A stretch of 64,000 nt of DNA from Dioscorea cayenensis subsp. rotundata (taxonomy: Eukaryota; Streptophyta; Magnoliopsida; Dioscoreales; Dioscoreaceae). Shown here piece by piece: positions 1 to 12,659 of the stretch. The stretch lies in the NCBI RefSeq assembly GCF_009730915.1, contig NC_052477.1, positions 27,236,578-27,300,577 of the forward strand. Reading direction: 5' to 3'. Every line of letters begins with the position of its first letter. Position 1 is the stretch's first letter. The translations under genes were made by a program, and so were the position numbers. The notes under the pieces are model-generated. The model was not told where the DNA came from. It ran no database searches and saw nothing but the letters and a program-made list of their open reading frames with translations.

Positions 1-1107
1 TGTCATATGGTACTGTTATTTAATTTAACTTAAGTTTATCATGTTTATTTATATTTGCCTCTACATATGTTGCTTCACCTTTGATGCTGTTATTACTGTA
101 CGTTTTTAAATCATTTATGAGGCCTTTGTCAAGCAAAGAATCTTAAATTGCTAGACAAAAATAACTTAAGTTCGAATTTAACTAAGAATTGTTGTTTTTA
201 ACATTTTACAATTTCTTTTTTAAAAAAGGGATGAGACTAGATTGGAAGATTATAGGTTGGTCTCACTTAATTCCTTTGTATTTTAAGTTAAACTTAATCA
301 ATAAAAATATTCAAAAATAAAAAATAAAAAATTAGACATTTGTGCTAAGCGAAAGGTATTAAACTAATAGATTCGATTTAGTCAACAATGAGTAGCTTTT
401 ATAATTATTTTTATCTTATTTTATGTTTTTAGTTTTTTGACCCACTGATTTTTTTGTTTATAGTGAAATACTAAGAGTCTTATAAAAAGTAAATTTTTTG
501 TAACAAGTGATTTTTGCATGCAAAAAAATTTAAACTTAAGATCATATACTTAAGTGGCCTAAATTTCTATGACTTGGACCGGCACCTATTTATATTTTTA
601 ATAATTTTTAAATGTAAAAATTTAAATATGTTATTATTTTATTTTTGAAGATATATATATATATATATATATTGACTTAAACGGGACGACTTTTGTTAAC
701 TATGGCTCTTTCAACCGATGTGGGCTTACAATAACATACCATGTGTTACATACATACTAAAAAGTAAAAACATATGTAAACATATATATATATATAGATA
801 TATATATATATATGTATATTCAAGCCTTTTTTAGAAATGATTTTTGAGTGTTGATTACTAATTTCAAGTTTGCGGAAATTTTCAAATATCATGGCTAATA
901 ACCTTTGTAGTTTCTTTTTCAATTTGTTTTATCGGGGATGTTGAATGGGGACAGGCTAAACTAAACTGATGCACGTCAGAATGAGACATTGAACCTCTCA
1001 TGCATGCAAATGCAGATAATGATAATGAGAGAGAGCAACAGATAGCTATGTCGCACATATATATATATATATAACAAGACCGATAAGATTAATCAAAGCT
1101 CAAAACT

Positions 1108-1320
1108 ATGGTGTCATGCATTCCCTGATCAGTCCACCGACCAAGGGTGGCCCTGTGATTGAGCCAAGTGCACTCACTTCATGTGGGTCTACAGTGCATC
1201 CTCTGCTGAATATCAGTGCAAGTGAATCAATCCTTACTTTTGTGGTGCCCATACATGCACACTTACTTGCATTCCCTTGGCTTCTACCTTCTCTTTCTGC
1301 CACCTTGGGAACCATTCAAC
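1108..1320. other. C-rich structured block, possible non-coding RNA or conserved regulatory element
   Basis: This roughly 200-base stretch is clearly richer in G and C than its flanks. It holds imperfect inverted repeats: a strand at about 1157-1174 can pair with one at about 1215-1232 (14 of 18 positions), and CCAAGGGTGGC near 1141 can pair with GCCACCTTGGG near 1300. A 131-codon frame crosses it but resembles no known protein. It may be part of a non-coding transcript or a distal element of the WOX gene. That is inference only. Confidence 0.25.
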
Positions 1321-3415
1321 CATCCATCCTTCTCTCTCTCTCTCTTTATATATTCCTTTCTCCATTTTCACCTTCTTTTGATCCCAGAATCCCAGACATG
1401 TCCTTTGGAAAGGGTGGCAGATTTTGCCACCCCTTACATATGTGTGTGTGTATATATATATATAAAGTTATAGAGTTAATAGTTAGAGAGGAGATGATGA
1501 TCTCTAGATGATCACGTTAATGTGTTTTGTTTGTAGGTGAGACACCGACCAACTCTTAGTTTGGCTTTTAGGGCACATGCACAGTGAGTTCTTTGAGGAG
1601 ATGAGAGTTTTGTTTTATTTTTAAGGGTTAAAACACATGTTAGTTTTATCCTTTTTGAGTGAGCTAGGTCAAAAGTTGCAGAAAGTTTTGAGTTTTTGAG
1701 AGCATGCATGCATAGCATATGCATGAAGTTCTAGAGAACTTAATTTGAAGGAAGGTTTCAGGGAACATGCTTCTTTGCTTTTCCATAATTTCCAAAGTCT
1801 ACCTTCTAATTATTTCATGTTTCTTAAAGCACATCAATGCATTGGAAATTAAGCATGCACTTTCGAATTGACTATAAATACATATATTATATCATCGGTT
1901 TTGATCATCTTGGATCGAAATGTACTACTAACTTGTTTCTATATATGATTGTTATGATGTTGTTTGTTCTTTAATGTTTCGGCTAATCCTCATCGGTTGC
2001 GAGTTTCAGTAATGTACTATTAATAATTTATTATCATGTATTTACACACATGTAAGAGACAAGAGACAATGCATGAACATCATATAGATGTAGACACATT
2101 AAAAGCAAAGTGTTTCAAATTCTAAAGTAGCAGCATTGTTTAATTAGTTTTCAATCCATAAACAAATGCTCCTTTAAACATGAAAACAAGGTAGTGCACA
2201 TGGAGAAGACAAAAGAATATATATAATTTTATAAGGAATCTTTCTGCCTATATATTAAAGTTAGTTTTATTGTTAATTTGATCACCAAACAAAATAACAT
2301 TTATAACTTAATTTGTATTAATTCACCTTTTATATATATATAAATATATGATATAATATAAATATATGTATGTATGTATGGAATGGAACAAGCTTGACTT
2401 TGTAGAAAATTAAAATATGTGACTCTAAAGAATCATTAGCTAGCTAGCTTCCTCTACTGCCCTAGTTTCTAGGGATGTTGTTAATTAGTGACTTAATTAA
2501 TGGAACATATCCATGCAAACTAATGAGTGTTTGTGCTTTGCTTTAGTACTAATCATGAGGTTAGGCAGCTTGCCATTGAAAAAAATTTGTAAAGCATGGA
2601 GCACAAATGAAGGAAGGATAGGATTCCGCCGGGCAGTTTGTCGTCTCGCTAAATAATATTTAAATCATCGGAAAACATCTGAAGTCCTTTTTTTAATATA
2701 AAGATCACACTTGATATACAGATTGAGAACTAATTCTTAATTAGTCTTTGCTAATCACTCTCATTACACTGTTTTCATTTTTTTAAAATACATGGTAAGA
2801 TGGTAAAATTAATTATCTCATGCTAATTAATTAAGTTGAAAGTTGAGAAAGAGATACATGACCTCACTGTCAAAGCAAATATAATTCTAAAACATCCAAA
2901 ATGATGGTCAAATAACTCAAAAGAAGACACAAACTGTCTTTAAGACGGCAAGGCAACAAACCAAGTTTTGTGGCAAATACTCAGCATAATATATCAAAAC
3001 CATCGCCACCTTTTTGTTAATACATGATTAGTGATACATTAATGAGGGTGATCTTTTGCTTTAAATATATGTAACTTGTCTCCACAATGAATGTAGACAG
3101 ACATACAAGTTAGGATATCAAGTGTGTGTTCTGTTAAGATACAAATACTAGTCAAAATGTACTTTTGAGTATTCAATTAAAAGCTTTGGCATTTCATTGA
3201 TGGCAGAGCTTGATGGAATAAATATATATAATTTGGAACATTGTCAAGTATTTTTGTAACAAAAGATGAGCCAAATGGATTCAGATATTGAACATCACTG
3301 ACAAGTGTGACCCACTTTCAATTCAGCTTGCAAAGATTCACCAACATGCACCCAATTAAAGCTCATTCTATATTTCCTAGCTAGTAATAATCTTCATGTC
3401 TAGCTATCTACCTTC

Positions 3416-3447
<32 letters not shown>

Positions 3448-3899
3448 ATATTAAAACTTGGTCATTCTCATTGGCCTTACAATGCCATTGAATGATAAAC
3501 AAGCAAAATCTTGAGTTAAAGAAGATACATGCAAATTAAGACATGCATGCATGCAAAGTAGACGTAAAGAAGATGTATTGTTATTATTACATGGTACTGT
3601 CGAATGTACGTAGTTTACTTAATGATGAAGAAAAGGAAGAACAGAATGGCCTTAAAATGGACAAGATCAGCTGACTGATAAGTAAAAAACCAAGGATGCT
3701 TCTGTCCTCTTGTGTGCAAAAAGTAACCTAATTTTAGGCCAACCCTCTTCCTTCTAACCCTAGAAAAAAGTTATAAAAAAATAATAATAATAAAAAATTA
3801 AAAAACCCTCTCTCCATTATAAAGAATACATATATATATTCTATATTCTATATGTTCACTCTCACACACACAATGAGAAAGAAACATGTCCAGAAAACG

Positions 3900-4135
3900 T
3901 CAGCCATGATAAAGAATGCGGTTTCTTGACTAGTTGTTGGATTGTTCTTCTTCTCTGCTTTTAGAAAACAAGAGGGGTCCAGCTCCCCATGCAACCCCCC
4001 TACAAACTCACATGCCCTGAAGAAGCCAAGCCCCTCCCACGCTTTCACATGTACTCTTCTTCACCCTTGGTCAGACTTGCAAGCCCTTGACCCCACCTGT
4101 CTCCTTGTTGCCATGAAAGGATGACACTGGTTTTA
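3900..4135. other. C-rich block in the WOX upstream region
   Basis: A pyrimidine-rich, relatively GC-rich stretch about 0.4-0.65 kb before the WOX start codon. It stands out against AT-rich flanks and has no credible protein. It could be a proximal promoter or conserved non-coding element. Confidence 0.25.
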
Positions 4136-4368
4136 CTCCTTAACCTCTCTTATGTTATGTGTGCTATCATCCTTCTTCATCCTATATATGTACCATTTGA
4201 CCATCATCTATCTATACTCTATAGTTCTTCATGTTAAAAACCCTCCTTTGTTTCTTTTCCTCATTAATATGCCAAACACTAACCCATTATATAACTTATA
4301 TGTTTTTACCACCTTTGTCTGTACATGTCTTGCTTTTATAGCTAGTCTTTAGGGTTTAATTTTCACCA

Positions 4369-4394
4369 CTCTCTCTCTCTCTCTCTCTCTCTCT
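4369..4394 (+). repeat. (CT)n microsatellite in the WOX promoter
   Basis: About 13 CT units lie just upstream of the TATA box of the WOX gene. Pyrimidine tracts are common near plant transcription starts and can bind GAGA-binding (BPC) proteins. A role here is inference. Confidence 0.8.
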
Positions 4395-4435
4395 TCATTC
4401 ATTCATTCCATTTCACAATTTTCACAATATATCCC

Positions 4436-4445
4436 TATATAAATA
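4436..4445 (+). promoter_or_regulatory. TATA box of the WOX gene
   Basis: TATATAAATA lies about 105 bases before the WOX start codon. It would place the transcription start near 4470 with a short leader. Position and sequence fit a classical plant TATA box. Confidence 0.6.
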
Positions 4446-4547
4446 CCCAAGCTTATGCCATTCCTTCTTCACTAGTTCCTTGTGCTATTCCCTTTATCCC
4501 TTTTCTTTTGACTTTTAAGTCTTGTTATTAATTCTTGTTAGCCAGCC

Positions 4548-5502
4548 ATGGATAGTCACTCCCAAGAACACAGCAGCAACTCAAGCAGCCATGGTTCCAA
4601 TCAGCAAGACAGGATCCCAACTGAACCAGTGCGCTCTAGATGGACTCCCAAACCTGAACAAATCCTCATCCTTGAGTCCATCTTCAACAGTGGCATGGTT
4701 AATCCTCCAAAAGATGAGACTGTTAGGATCCGTAAGCTTCTTGAGAAGTTCGGTGCTGTCGGTGATGCCAATGTCTTCTATTGGTTCCAGAACCGTCGTT
4801 CAAGGTCTCGCCGTCGCCAACGCCAGATCCAAGCTGGTCTTGCTGCTGCTGCTGCTGCTGACCCAAGAACAGCAGGCCTTCCAAGAGCCACATCTACTGG
4901 CTCACCCATGTATCATGAATCAGCTTCATCTAGTCGCTCTAGTACTTCTTCTTCAAGCTCATCTGGTGGAGCTTTCTTGCCTTGCTCTTCAACCACCACT
5001 ACTTCTTCTTCTAGCCTTATCGGCGATGACGGTGCCGATGATCTTTTCTCTATCTCTCGTCAGATGGGCTTCATGGATGGCAACCAGAATCCCATGTTCT
5101 ACCCTTCTGATGTCTCCCAATTGCACTATCAATCTGGTAATTACTAGCATGTCTTTAATTAATTACTTTGTTGTTCAAACATACAATATAAATATATTTG
5201 TATATATATATATATATGAAGCATGGTTGTTGAGATCATACCCAAATCTATGCTTCACAGTGATATGCTGCAGTATAGGATGTTATCACATGCTTAATTC
5301 TCAACTAATTTTCATGAATATGCAGGTCCAATAACTGTTTTCATCAATGGAATGCCTTCAGAGGTGCCAAGAGGACCAATTGATTTGAGAGCCATGTTTG
5401 GCCAAGATGTCATGCTTGTGCACTCCTCAGGGGAGTTAGTTCCTGTCAATGATTATGGAGTTGTCTACCAAGGTTTACAGATGGGTGAAAGCTACTATCT
5501 GG

Positions 5503-5539
<37 letters not shown>

Positions 5540-5644
5540 TATCTCACCATATCATTTAGTTCATTAATTAAACATGTGGAACTTATAATTTGTATGAATT
5601 TTTGGTGCTTGTTCAATTGGTTTCAGGTTTCAAGGACTACTTAG
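4548..5644 (+). CDS. WOX11/12-like: WUSCHEL-related homeobox protein, WOX11/WOX12 type
   Basis: Nuclear homeodomain transcription factor. Known WOX11/12 proteins drive adventitious (crown) root founder-cell identity downstream of auxin. Exons as read: 4548-5136, 5326-5501 and 5627-5644, all GT-AG and in phase, giving 260 residues. The homeodomain spans about residues 28-92, opening with [15 protein letters not shown] and holding [10 protein letters not shown] in helix 3. It is followed by an Arg-rich tail, a run of Ala from a GCT repeat, and Ser-rich segments. The C-terminal block ([11 protein letters not shown], then [14 protein letters not shown] and [13 protein letters not shown]) is typical of the WOX11/12 intermediate clade. 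The last exon encodes only five residues. Intron 2 holds a (TA)n run. Two longer frames overlapping exon 1 are shadows. Confidence 0.93.
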
Positions 5645-7579
5645 CATCATAAGTTCCAAGTTTCAATTGAAGGAAAGCATAAGATAATCTTCAGAGCACC
5701 AGCATAAGATTATACAACTTTAGTTATATTCTGCCAGTAAAAATATATATGTTGTACTCTCCTCTGCTTGATCATAAGCCTCAAGGAGCTTATTCTCTGG
5801 ATTTTTAAGTTTATTTTATATATATATATAATATGGGAATTCCAATGTTTCAATTGTCTTGCATTTAGCTCTATTATTTGGGCTTGAAATAAGAATTTTA
5901 GCCTTGAAGTCAATCATCTCTATTATAACATCACTTCTTATTTATTTATTTGTTTATTCATTTACTTTCCTTTCTATCTTTTGTGCTTTTGGAAAGTTTA
6001 TATATGCTTTTGATTGGTGTTTCATATGATTGATTTATAGATCAAAAGGTCTATGAATGAAGTGAGTGTTTTGAGTTTGAAGTTAAGGGGAAGTGTTTTC
6101 AAGGGGGCAGTGAACAAACAGGGCATGGATTCAGGTTAGACAAACTTAAAGTGTGGGCCTGGCCTGCTCTCAAATCAATGTCCAAGTTTGGTTTAAAAAT
6201 AATCATAATTAATTCAGTTGATCCTAAAAGAATTATTTTAATATAATTAAAAAAAAGTTCCTTTGATTTTTTTTTTTATAAATATTTTTTAAGTAAAAAG
6301 ATAATATCTAATGGTAACCAATTATCAGTGCTGCAATGCATGCAATGTGACACTTATTTGTTCATATCAATTGTCACATTCCTTTTCAAGATCATTTCAT
6401 CACCAAACAAATGGTGTGACTTAATGCTTTCTTTTTTCCCTTTTTAGTTTCTTTTTAGAAAATTCAGTAGTTTTTTATATTCATTTTTTATAATTGATTT
6501 ATATTAAGAAATCGGCGAAATTTGTTTTCTAGTTTAAGTTGTTGTGAAAGCGATTTGGAATAGATGTGATGTGAATATGTCCTGGATTCATATTATATGA
6601 TCTTTAGACTGAATTGGCATCCAAATTTAATTTTTGAAGTTTGCGTTAATATTTTGTAAAGTGAGCTTAATTAACACAATACCATAGCACTAAACGCGGT
6701 TGAATCTATTGATACTAACTTCATTAAAATAATATATTGTATAAAGACTTTTTATCGTCCAAAATTCAAAACATTAAATAAAATAGGATTAAAAAAATTT
6801 AATTGTAAAAGCGAGTTTATAATTCGATTCCCAACACATCTCACACAAATCAGACAATCAATTTATGATGACATCGCACCTGACTGATATATGTTTATTT
6901 TATAATATATATATATATATATATGATTTTTTTTTAGAGAAAAATCTCTTAATTTCTTAAAAACCCATCATGACATCTCTGGGTTTGACCTTAAACTTTT
7001 TGACTTTTATTTAAAATGAGCAAATTAATCCATATGCTTATTCTTGTTAACACCTCCTAATATATATGTATAGAATCTATAGATATGTATATCCTAGTAG
7101 ATAATCATGTAAAATGACTACTGATAAGTTTATTTTCCATTAAATAAAATTGTAATTACAATAAGAAAGTGATATTTAATTATCCTCTCAAATCAGGGTC
7201 GAGAGTTCTAATCACTCTTAACTCATTGGTCAAGGATTTTGATTTGTCTATATTTACCAAAAAAAAAAATTCTAAAGTTAACTTGTGAAACTCAACAAAA
7301 TATCTTTTTCTAAATAATATAACAAGCAAAATATCACTTGTAACATTTAAATCTCAACTCTATTTTGATTATTTATTTATTTATTTGTAAAATTAATTTA
7401 TTAAATTTTTTTGAGATATCTAATTACTCATATAATTTCCTAATTTTCTAATATATACACATATTTACAATATTAGAATCTTTGAGGTTTTTTTTACAAT
7501 TTTTTTATTTTATATCATGACAAATATGTGACCATTAACCAAATAAATAATAAAAGACATTACTGTAAAAGAATATACA
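5645..7579. other. Gene-free AT-rich interval
   Basis: 3' flank of the WOX gene followed by AT-rich DNA with poly-A/T and TA runs. No coding signal seen on either strand. Confidence 0.5.
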
Positions 7580-7826
7580 CTGTGACTTCACTAAAAAAAG
7601 ACAAAAAAAAAATTGTAATAAATTTAACTCAACTAATATCATATTGGAGTTTCTTTATGTTTTTTGTTTTGTCATCTCATTGCTTATATTTTTATTTGTA
7701 TGTTATATATTATGAATATTTTAATAAATCAGTGTTTTATTTATTTTATTAAAAAATCATGATTAGTAAAAATAATTAACTTGTGGATCACCACATAATT
7801 AACAAAAAATAGGATAATATTTATAG

Positions 7827-7874
<48 letters not shown>

Positions 7875-8232
7875 ATAAATAAACAAACTTTGAGTTAACA
7901 TATATATATATATATACACACCGTGACTTCACTAAAAAAAGACGGAAAAAAAATCGTAATAAATTTAGCTCAACTAACATTATATTGGAGTCTCTTTATG
8001 TTTTTTGTTTTGTTGGTTGTTTTGTCATCTCATTGCTTATATTTTTATTTGTATTTATATATTATAAATATTTTAATAAATCAGTGTTTTATTTATTTTA
8101 TTAAAAAATCATGATTAGTAAAAATAATTAACTTGAGGATCACTACATAATTAACAAAACATAGGATAATATTTATATTCCTACATATATATTTTTTTAA
8201 AAAAAAGAGGATAAATAAACAAACTTTGAATT

Positions 8233-8264
<32 letters not shown>
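7580..8264. repeat. Tandem duplication, two copies of about 340 bp
   Basis: The segment starting TGTGACTTCACTAAAAAAAG near 7581 recurs at 7922, and the copies run in parallel to about 7919 and 8264. They share the same order of landmarks (a TCATCTCATTGCTTATATTT block, a TCATGATTAGTAAAAATAATT block, and AAATAAACAAACTTTGA), differing by point changes, a small insertion and TA-repeat length. The copies contain no gene. High similarity suggests a fairly recent duplication. Confidence 0.9.
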
Positions 8265-8268
<4 letters not shown>

Positions 8269-8839
8269 GCTTTAGTTTCTGTGAGCTTAACTTTTTAGGT
8301 GAATAGAATGATACATATATACATACATGAAAAAGAAATGTGTTGATTTTAATTGTGAAGGTAATATATTTAGCATAACCAAGCTTTTCTTTCAACATTT
8401 CAACAATACTTTCTTGGCGAATTAATCAACAATTAGAAGTGTTTTAATACTATTTTCAAATCCAATTAATCTATAATAACTCAGCAACACCAAATTAACT
8501 TGTCAAAAACATTGATTAAGAAACACATTTTAATTATAATATTATTCACCAACGACTTATCTATTTATCTAGATCATCTACATACATACTCCTATTTTTT
8601 TTCTTTTATTTTTTATAAAATTGAAAATGTAAAAGGTAAAAAATGAAAGAAATCACTCAATAAAAGAGAAAATCAACACCAAATAACCCAAGTTTTATGA
8701 ATTAACATAGTTTGTATTTCCCGAACACCCGATCGATCATTTAATTCATTTCTAAGTTTAAATAGGTACCAAGCTCTAATTTGGGTTGGGCTATGATGAG
8801 TTGATCATGGGCCAAGCTTTTTCCAACACATAGATCCAC

Positions 8840-8870
<31 letters not shown>

Positions 8871-9369
8871 AGTGTGTATGTAGGTATGTATGTATAAATT
8901 GTCTTCATTGGATATTAAAATACAAGAGCATAGTTTTCACCTTCTTTCCATGAGCTTTCTTCTCATCTTCCAAACCATGCAACTACTCCTTCATTTCCCA
9001 TTTAAACTTTAATATATTAACCATATCATTGACTCCTTGCTCTTCATGACAAAGCTTGTTTCATTAGAAAAATATCCTCAACTTCTCCACAATGAAGCAA
9101 CATGCTGTTCAAAGCTCACAACACATGCCATTATTCATGGATTCTCATGGTAACTTCTTAGAAAACCCTCTCTTTGTTCTAATTTATGCAAAATAATCAA
9201 CAAAGTTTCTTATGAAAAGTAATTCCTCATGACTTTTATCCTTTTCAACTTCTTAGAACCTTCCATGCACCCAACTCTTCTCATTTTTAAAAACTCCAAA
9301 GACATAATCCGTTAACGTCTCACATGAACTTATAATTCTTCTTCCAAGTTTGGTTACAATATCCTTTTA
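8265..9369. other. Upstream region of the calmodulin-like gene
   Basis: AT-rich, with (TA)n runs near 8236-8264 and 8845-8871. From about 8930 the sequence becomes pyrimidine-rich and probably contains the promoter and leader of the downstream EF-hand gene. No other gene seen. Confidence 0.4.
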
Positions 9370-9840
9370 ATGAAGTTCTTACACAACATAGTGCATAAAT
9401 TCATGGACTTATTCCACTTCAGTTTGATCATGAAGGAAGGATCAATTGGACCTCAAGTGTCCAAGAGAAAGAGCACTATTTGCTATGAAGGATTTGTGAG
9501 CAATGAGGATGCAAAGGTGGTGATTGGCAAGCTTGGTTTGTGGAGTTGTTCTTCTTCTTCAAAGAGAAGTAAGGATAATCAGCTTCTAGAAGAAGGAGTT
9601 TATAGATTGTTAGAAGAGAAGGAAGCAAGCTTGACAGAATTGGAAGAGGCTTTCACTGTGTTTGATGAGGATGGAGATGGATTCATGAATCAAAGGGACT
9701 TGTTTAGAGTTATGAACAAGTTGGGGTTTGAAGGAGTTAAAGTAGAGGAGTGCAAGAAGATGATTAAGGTATATGATTTGGATGGTGATGGTTGTATTAG
9801 TTTCAAAGAGTTTAGGTTCATGTTAGAATGTGCAACATAG
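9370..9840 (+). CDS. Calmodulin-like EF-hand calcium-binding protein (CML45/46 group)
   Basis: Single-exon gene of 156 residues. A hydrophobic N-terminal stretch (residues 1-20) and a divergent middle lead into a paired EF-hand at the C-terminus. Loop 1 is residues 99-110 (DEDGDGFMNQRD) and loop 2 is 136-147 (DLDGDGCISFKE). Loop 2 has the canonical Glu at position 12; loop 1 has Asp there, which often lowers calcium affinity or allows magnesium binding. The overall plan matches plant CML45/46-type proteins, putative calcium sensors without a catalytic domain. Met1 is taken as the start; Met12 and Met21 are alternatives in the same frame. The exact subgroup is inferred from architecture. Confidence 0.85.
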   Translation: MKFLHNIVHKFMDLFHFSLIMKEGSIGPQVSKRKSTICYEGFVSNEDAKVVIGKLGLWSCSSSSKRSKDNQLLEEGVYRLLEEKEASLTELEEAFTVFDEDGDGFMNQRDLFRVMNKLGFEGVKVEECKKMIKVYDLDGDGCISFKEFRFMLECAT

Positions 9841-9988
9841 TAAGTTATATATATAACTCTATGAATTAGAACTTCTTCTAGTTCTTCTCTCTGTATTTCC
9901 TTCTATGTTTTTATTCTACATCTTAATTAATTTGCTTATTAAATTTTTGTTGAGTGTTTTACTTGTAGTTTTGGTGCATGAGACAACC

Positions 9989-10019
<31 letters not shown>

Positions 10020-10556
10020 TTGTTTCCCTCACAAGTTCAAAACACTCAAGAAATTAATTAGCTGTTAGTTTATAAACTGTTAGGTTTATGTTAGTTTATT
10101 AATAATTTTTAAACATATTAGAAGGTCAAATTTTTGTATCACTTGGTATTTTATTCCCCTCCTTATTCAGCAATTGAGGGTTTAATTCTTAGTTATGTAC
10201 ACTTGTTTCTAGTTAATTCTTAAGAAAAAAAATATATATTGCTTATCACTTCTTGGCGTCTCACTGTATTAATTGATATGGAGAATAATTATTATTTTTC
10301 ATCTATTGTTATATTCATTTGAAAAGTTATTCAAAATTGTTAGAAATAATCTTTTAACACTCCAACTGCCAATTAGAGATCTCTGGTTAATACATATCTT
10401 TTAAAAGAAAAACTTTTATAAAACTTAATGAAATTTGCATAGAATCATAATATAAATCACATTCAGAAGGATTACTCTGTCAGCCCTATGAGAATCCCAC
10501 CGTAAATTTAAGATCAATTTATATTTATAATTTTTTCAAAATTATATAAAATAAGT

Positions 10557-10865
10557 TGATATATATATATATATTTAAAATTCACTGATTTTTGTATAGT
10601 ACATAGTATATGTAACTATATAGTTTGTCCATTTTTTTTAATATACATTTATATGTAAATATATTTAGTAGACTCAAAAATAAAAATAAAAAAATTACAA
10701 GCCACCCCCCTCTCCCCCCCTGATATATATATATTAAAATTCACTGATTTTTGTATAGTACATAGTATATGTAACTATATAGTTTGTCCATTTTTTTTAA
10801 TATACATTTATATGTAAATATATTTAGTAGACTCAAAAATAAAAAAATAAAATAAAAATTACAAA
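10557..10865. repeat. Tandem duplication, two copies of about 159 bp
   Basis: A unit containing TTCACTGATTTTTGTATAGT, then a TAACTATATAGTTTGTCCA block and AGTAGACTCAAAAATAAAA, occurs at about 10577-10697 and again at about 10736-10865. The offset is 159 bases, with near identity. A C-run joins the copies near 10703-10720. No coding potential. Confidence 0.9.
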
Positions 10866-11677
10866 CCCCCACAAAATCAGGGTGAATTATAAAAAGCCAG
10901 TATTTGATTAAATGTATAAAAAATATGCAATTATTTTCATATTCTTATAATGTAATGTTTAAAAAAATATGTAATTATTCTTATAAAAATATATCGTTTA
11001 ATTATATATAATCGGACATCATTGTTTTTTTAGTCAACCGAAAAATTATACAAAAGAAAATAATTGTACATGTATAAAAAAATAAAAAAATAAAAAGTGC
11101 GTGTGGAAAATTTAATTATTTAAAATATATGAACAATTGCCTGTTTTTATTGATTGAACCATACAAAAATATTAATTATATTTTTATCAAATGAAGATCC
11201 AATATAAAACACTAATTTAATACTATGTTAGAGGTCTATTAATTAATATTTTTTTCCTAAGAGAGAAGGCTTAGGTGTCCCATGGATGGGAAAATTTCAA
11301 AAGTTTATATTTCCATTTTTTTTTTTATATCTTTTATTTTAGAAATCATTAAATTTAGACAATTCAATGGGTAAGGTCGAACCATTGTACCTGATCATGG
11401 AACCGTGTCCGTGTGATCATCTAAATATTTTTTGAATTTTTTAAATCATTCCCTATGAATTTTTTAAATTTTTTATCAACGGATTTCAAAAAAACTACGG
11501 AAATTTAAACCAAATGATGAGAATCCTATAAAAAGCTCTCATTAGATTTGACAATTTTTATTTTTATATAAAGAAAAATTGAACTGAAAACCATTTATTT
11601 AAACGATCACTTGCCTGACCTCACCATTCTTATCAATTCTTGCCGACATATATATGATGCATCCCATAGCTCTTGTA

Positions 11678-11678
<1 letters not shown>

Positions 11679-11715
<37 letters not shown>

Positions 11716-11729
11716 TGATGATGATGATA
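11679..11729. repeat. Compound (TAA)n-(TGA)n microsatellite
   Basis: About a dozen AAT/TAA units run directly into several GAT/TGA units, a simple compound trinucleotide repeat in gene-free DNA. Confidence 0.85.
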
Positions 11730-12659
11730 AAACTATATTACTCTTTTGAAAGTGAAAGTGATATATTTGGGCCCAAATTAAACTAATGTTTGGTTTGACT
11801 AAGAAGTTCGATGCATGTTATGTTTGGCCAACAAACACTTTCAACATTTCAGTAGAAAGTTGGACATAATTAATCAACTCTCATGTGATATTTAATTAAT
11901 TAGTCCATGTTTTATTATAGTACATAGATGTGGGGTTAAACTAATTGTTTTGGAGAAAAAGCTTTTAAATAAAGTTGACCAAAGTTTTATTTTTGGATTA
12001 AAAAACAATATTGATGGAAAATCTTGATTGTATGGTCTAATGGTGTGGATTATACCCTAACTATTTTTAAGAAAAAAATTGTTTTGTTCTCAAATTTTGA
12101 GTATTGAAAATAAACAGTTTGGTAATTTGGAGGATATTCTGGATGGAAGATTGTGGCGTCATGAGGGTTATTTTTCCTAATCAAATTTTCCAGAGAAAAT
12201 CTTTTTATTGTTTTCTCAAAAATTGAGTAATCAAAGAAAGTAAGAAACGTTTTGTTTTTTTAAAAGTTTTTTAAAAATAAATAAGAAAATCCAAAATTTG
12301 ATAAAAATGTGTAATTATTGATATATCTTAATACATATCACATCTGCTTATGTGCTCAGAAACATATTTGCAGTTGTTTGTAATATATATTTATGGATGA
12401 AAATTATCTTATAAATTTTATGACAAAAGATAGATTTATCATAATTTTTTGTTAATTTTTCAAGATAAATGTCGATAATGAGATATAGTATAATTTACTA
12501 TATTATAAGTTTTTTAAATTGATTTAAAAAAGATATAATTAAATTAAAATAATTTATAGATATGGTTAATTCAAATAGCAGAACCTGCATTATCTAATTA
12601 AATGATATCAAATTTAAAATCTGTGTGTATATATACATACATACATAATGTGCGCATAA

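Larger units (their letters stand above)
1..4367. other. Intergenic DNA upstream of the WOX gene
   Basis: No convincing gene. Mostly AT-rich sequence with (TA)n runs, for example near 649-672, 781-814 and 3421-3446, and scattered CATGCATG-type (RY) repeats. Two C-rich stretches stand out and are listed separately. The open frames here lack codon or domain character and are not called. Confidence 0.6.

Noticed and set aside
1116-1511. A 131-codon frame in the upstream block
   Set aside because: No domain, compositionally driven, ends in TA-repeat translation; treated as non-coding.
4522-5334. A 270-codon frame overlapping WOX exon 1
   Set aside because: It is in another frame of the homeobox exon, reads through intron 1, and shows no domain; the homeodomain frame is clearly the real one.
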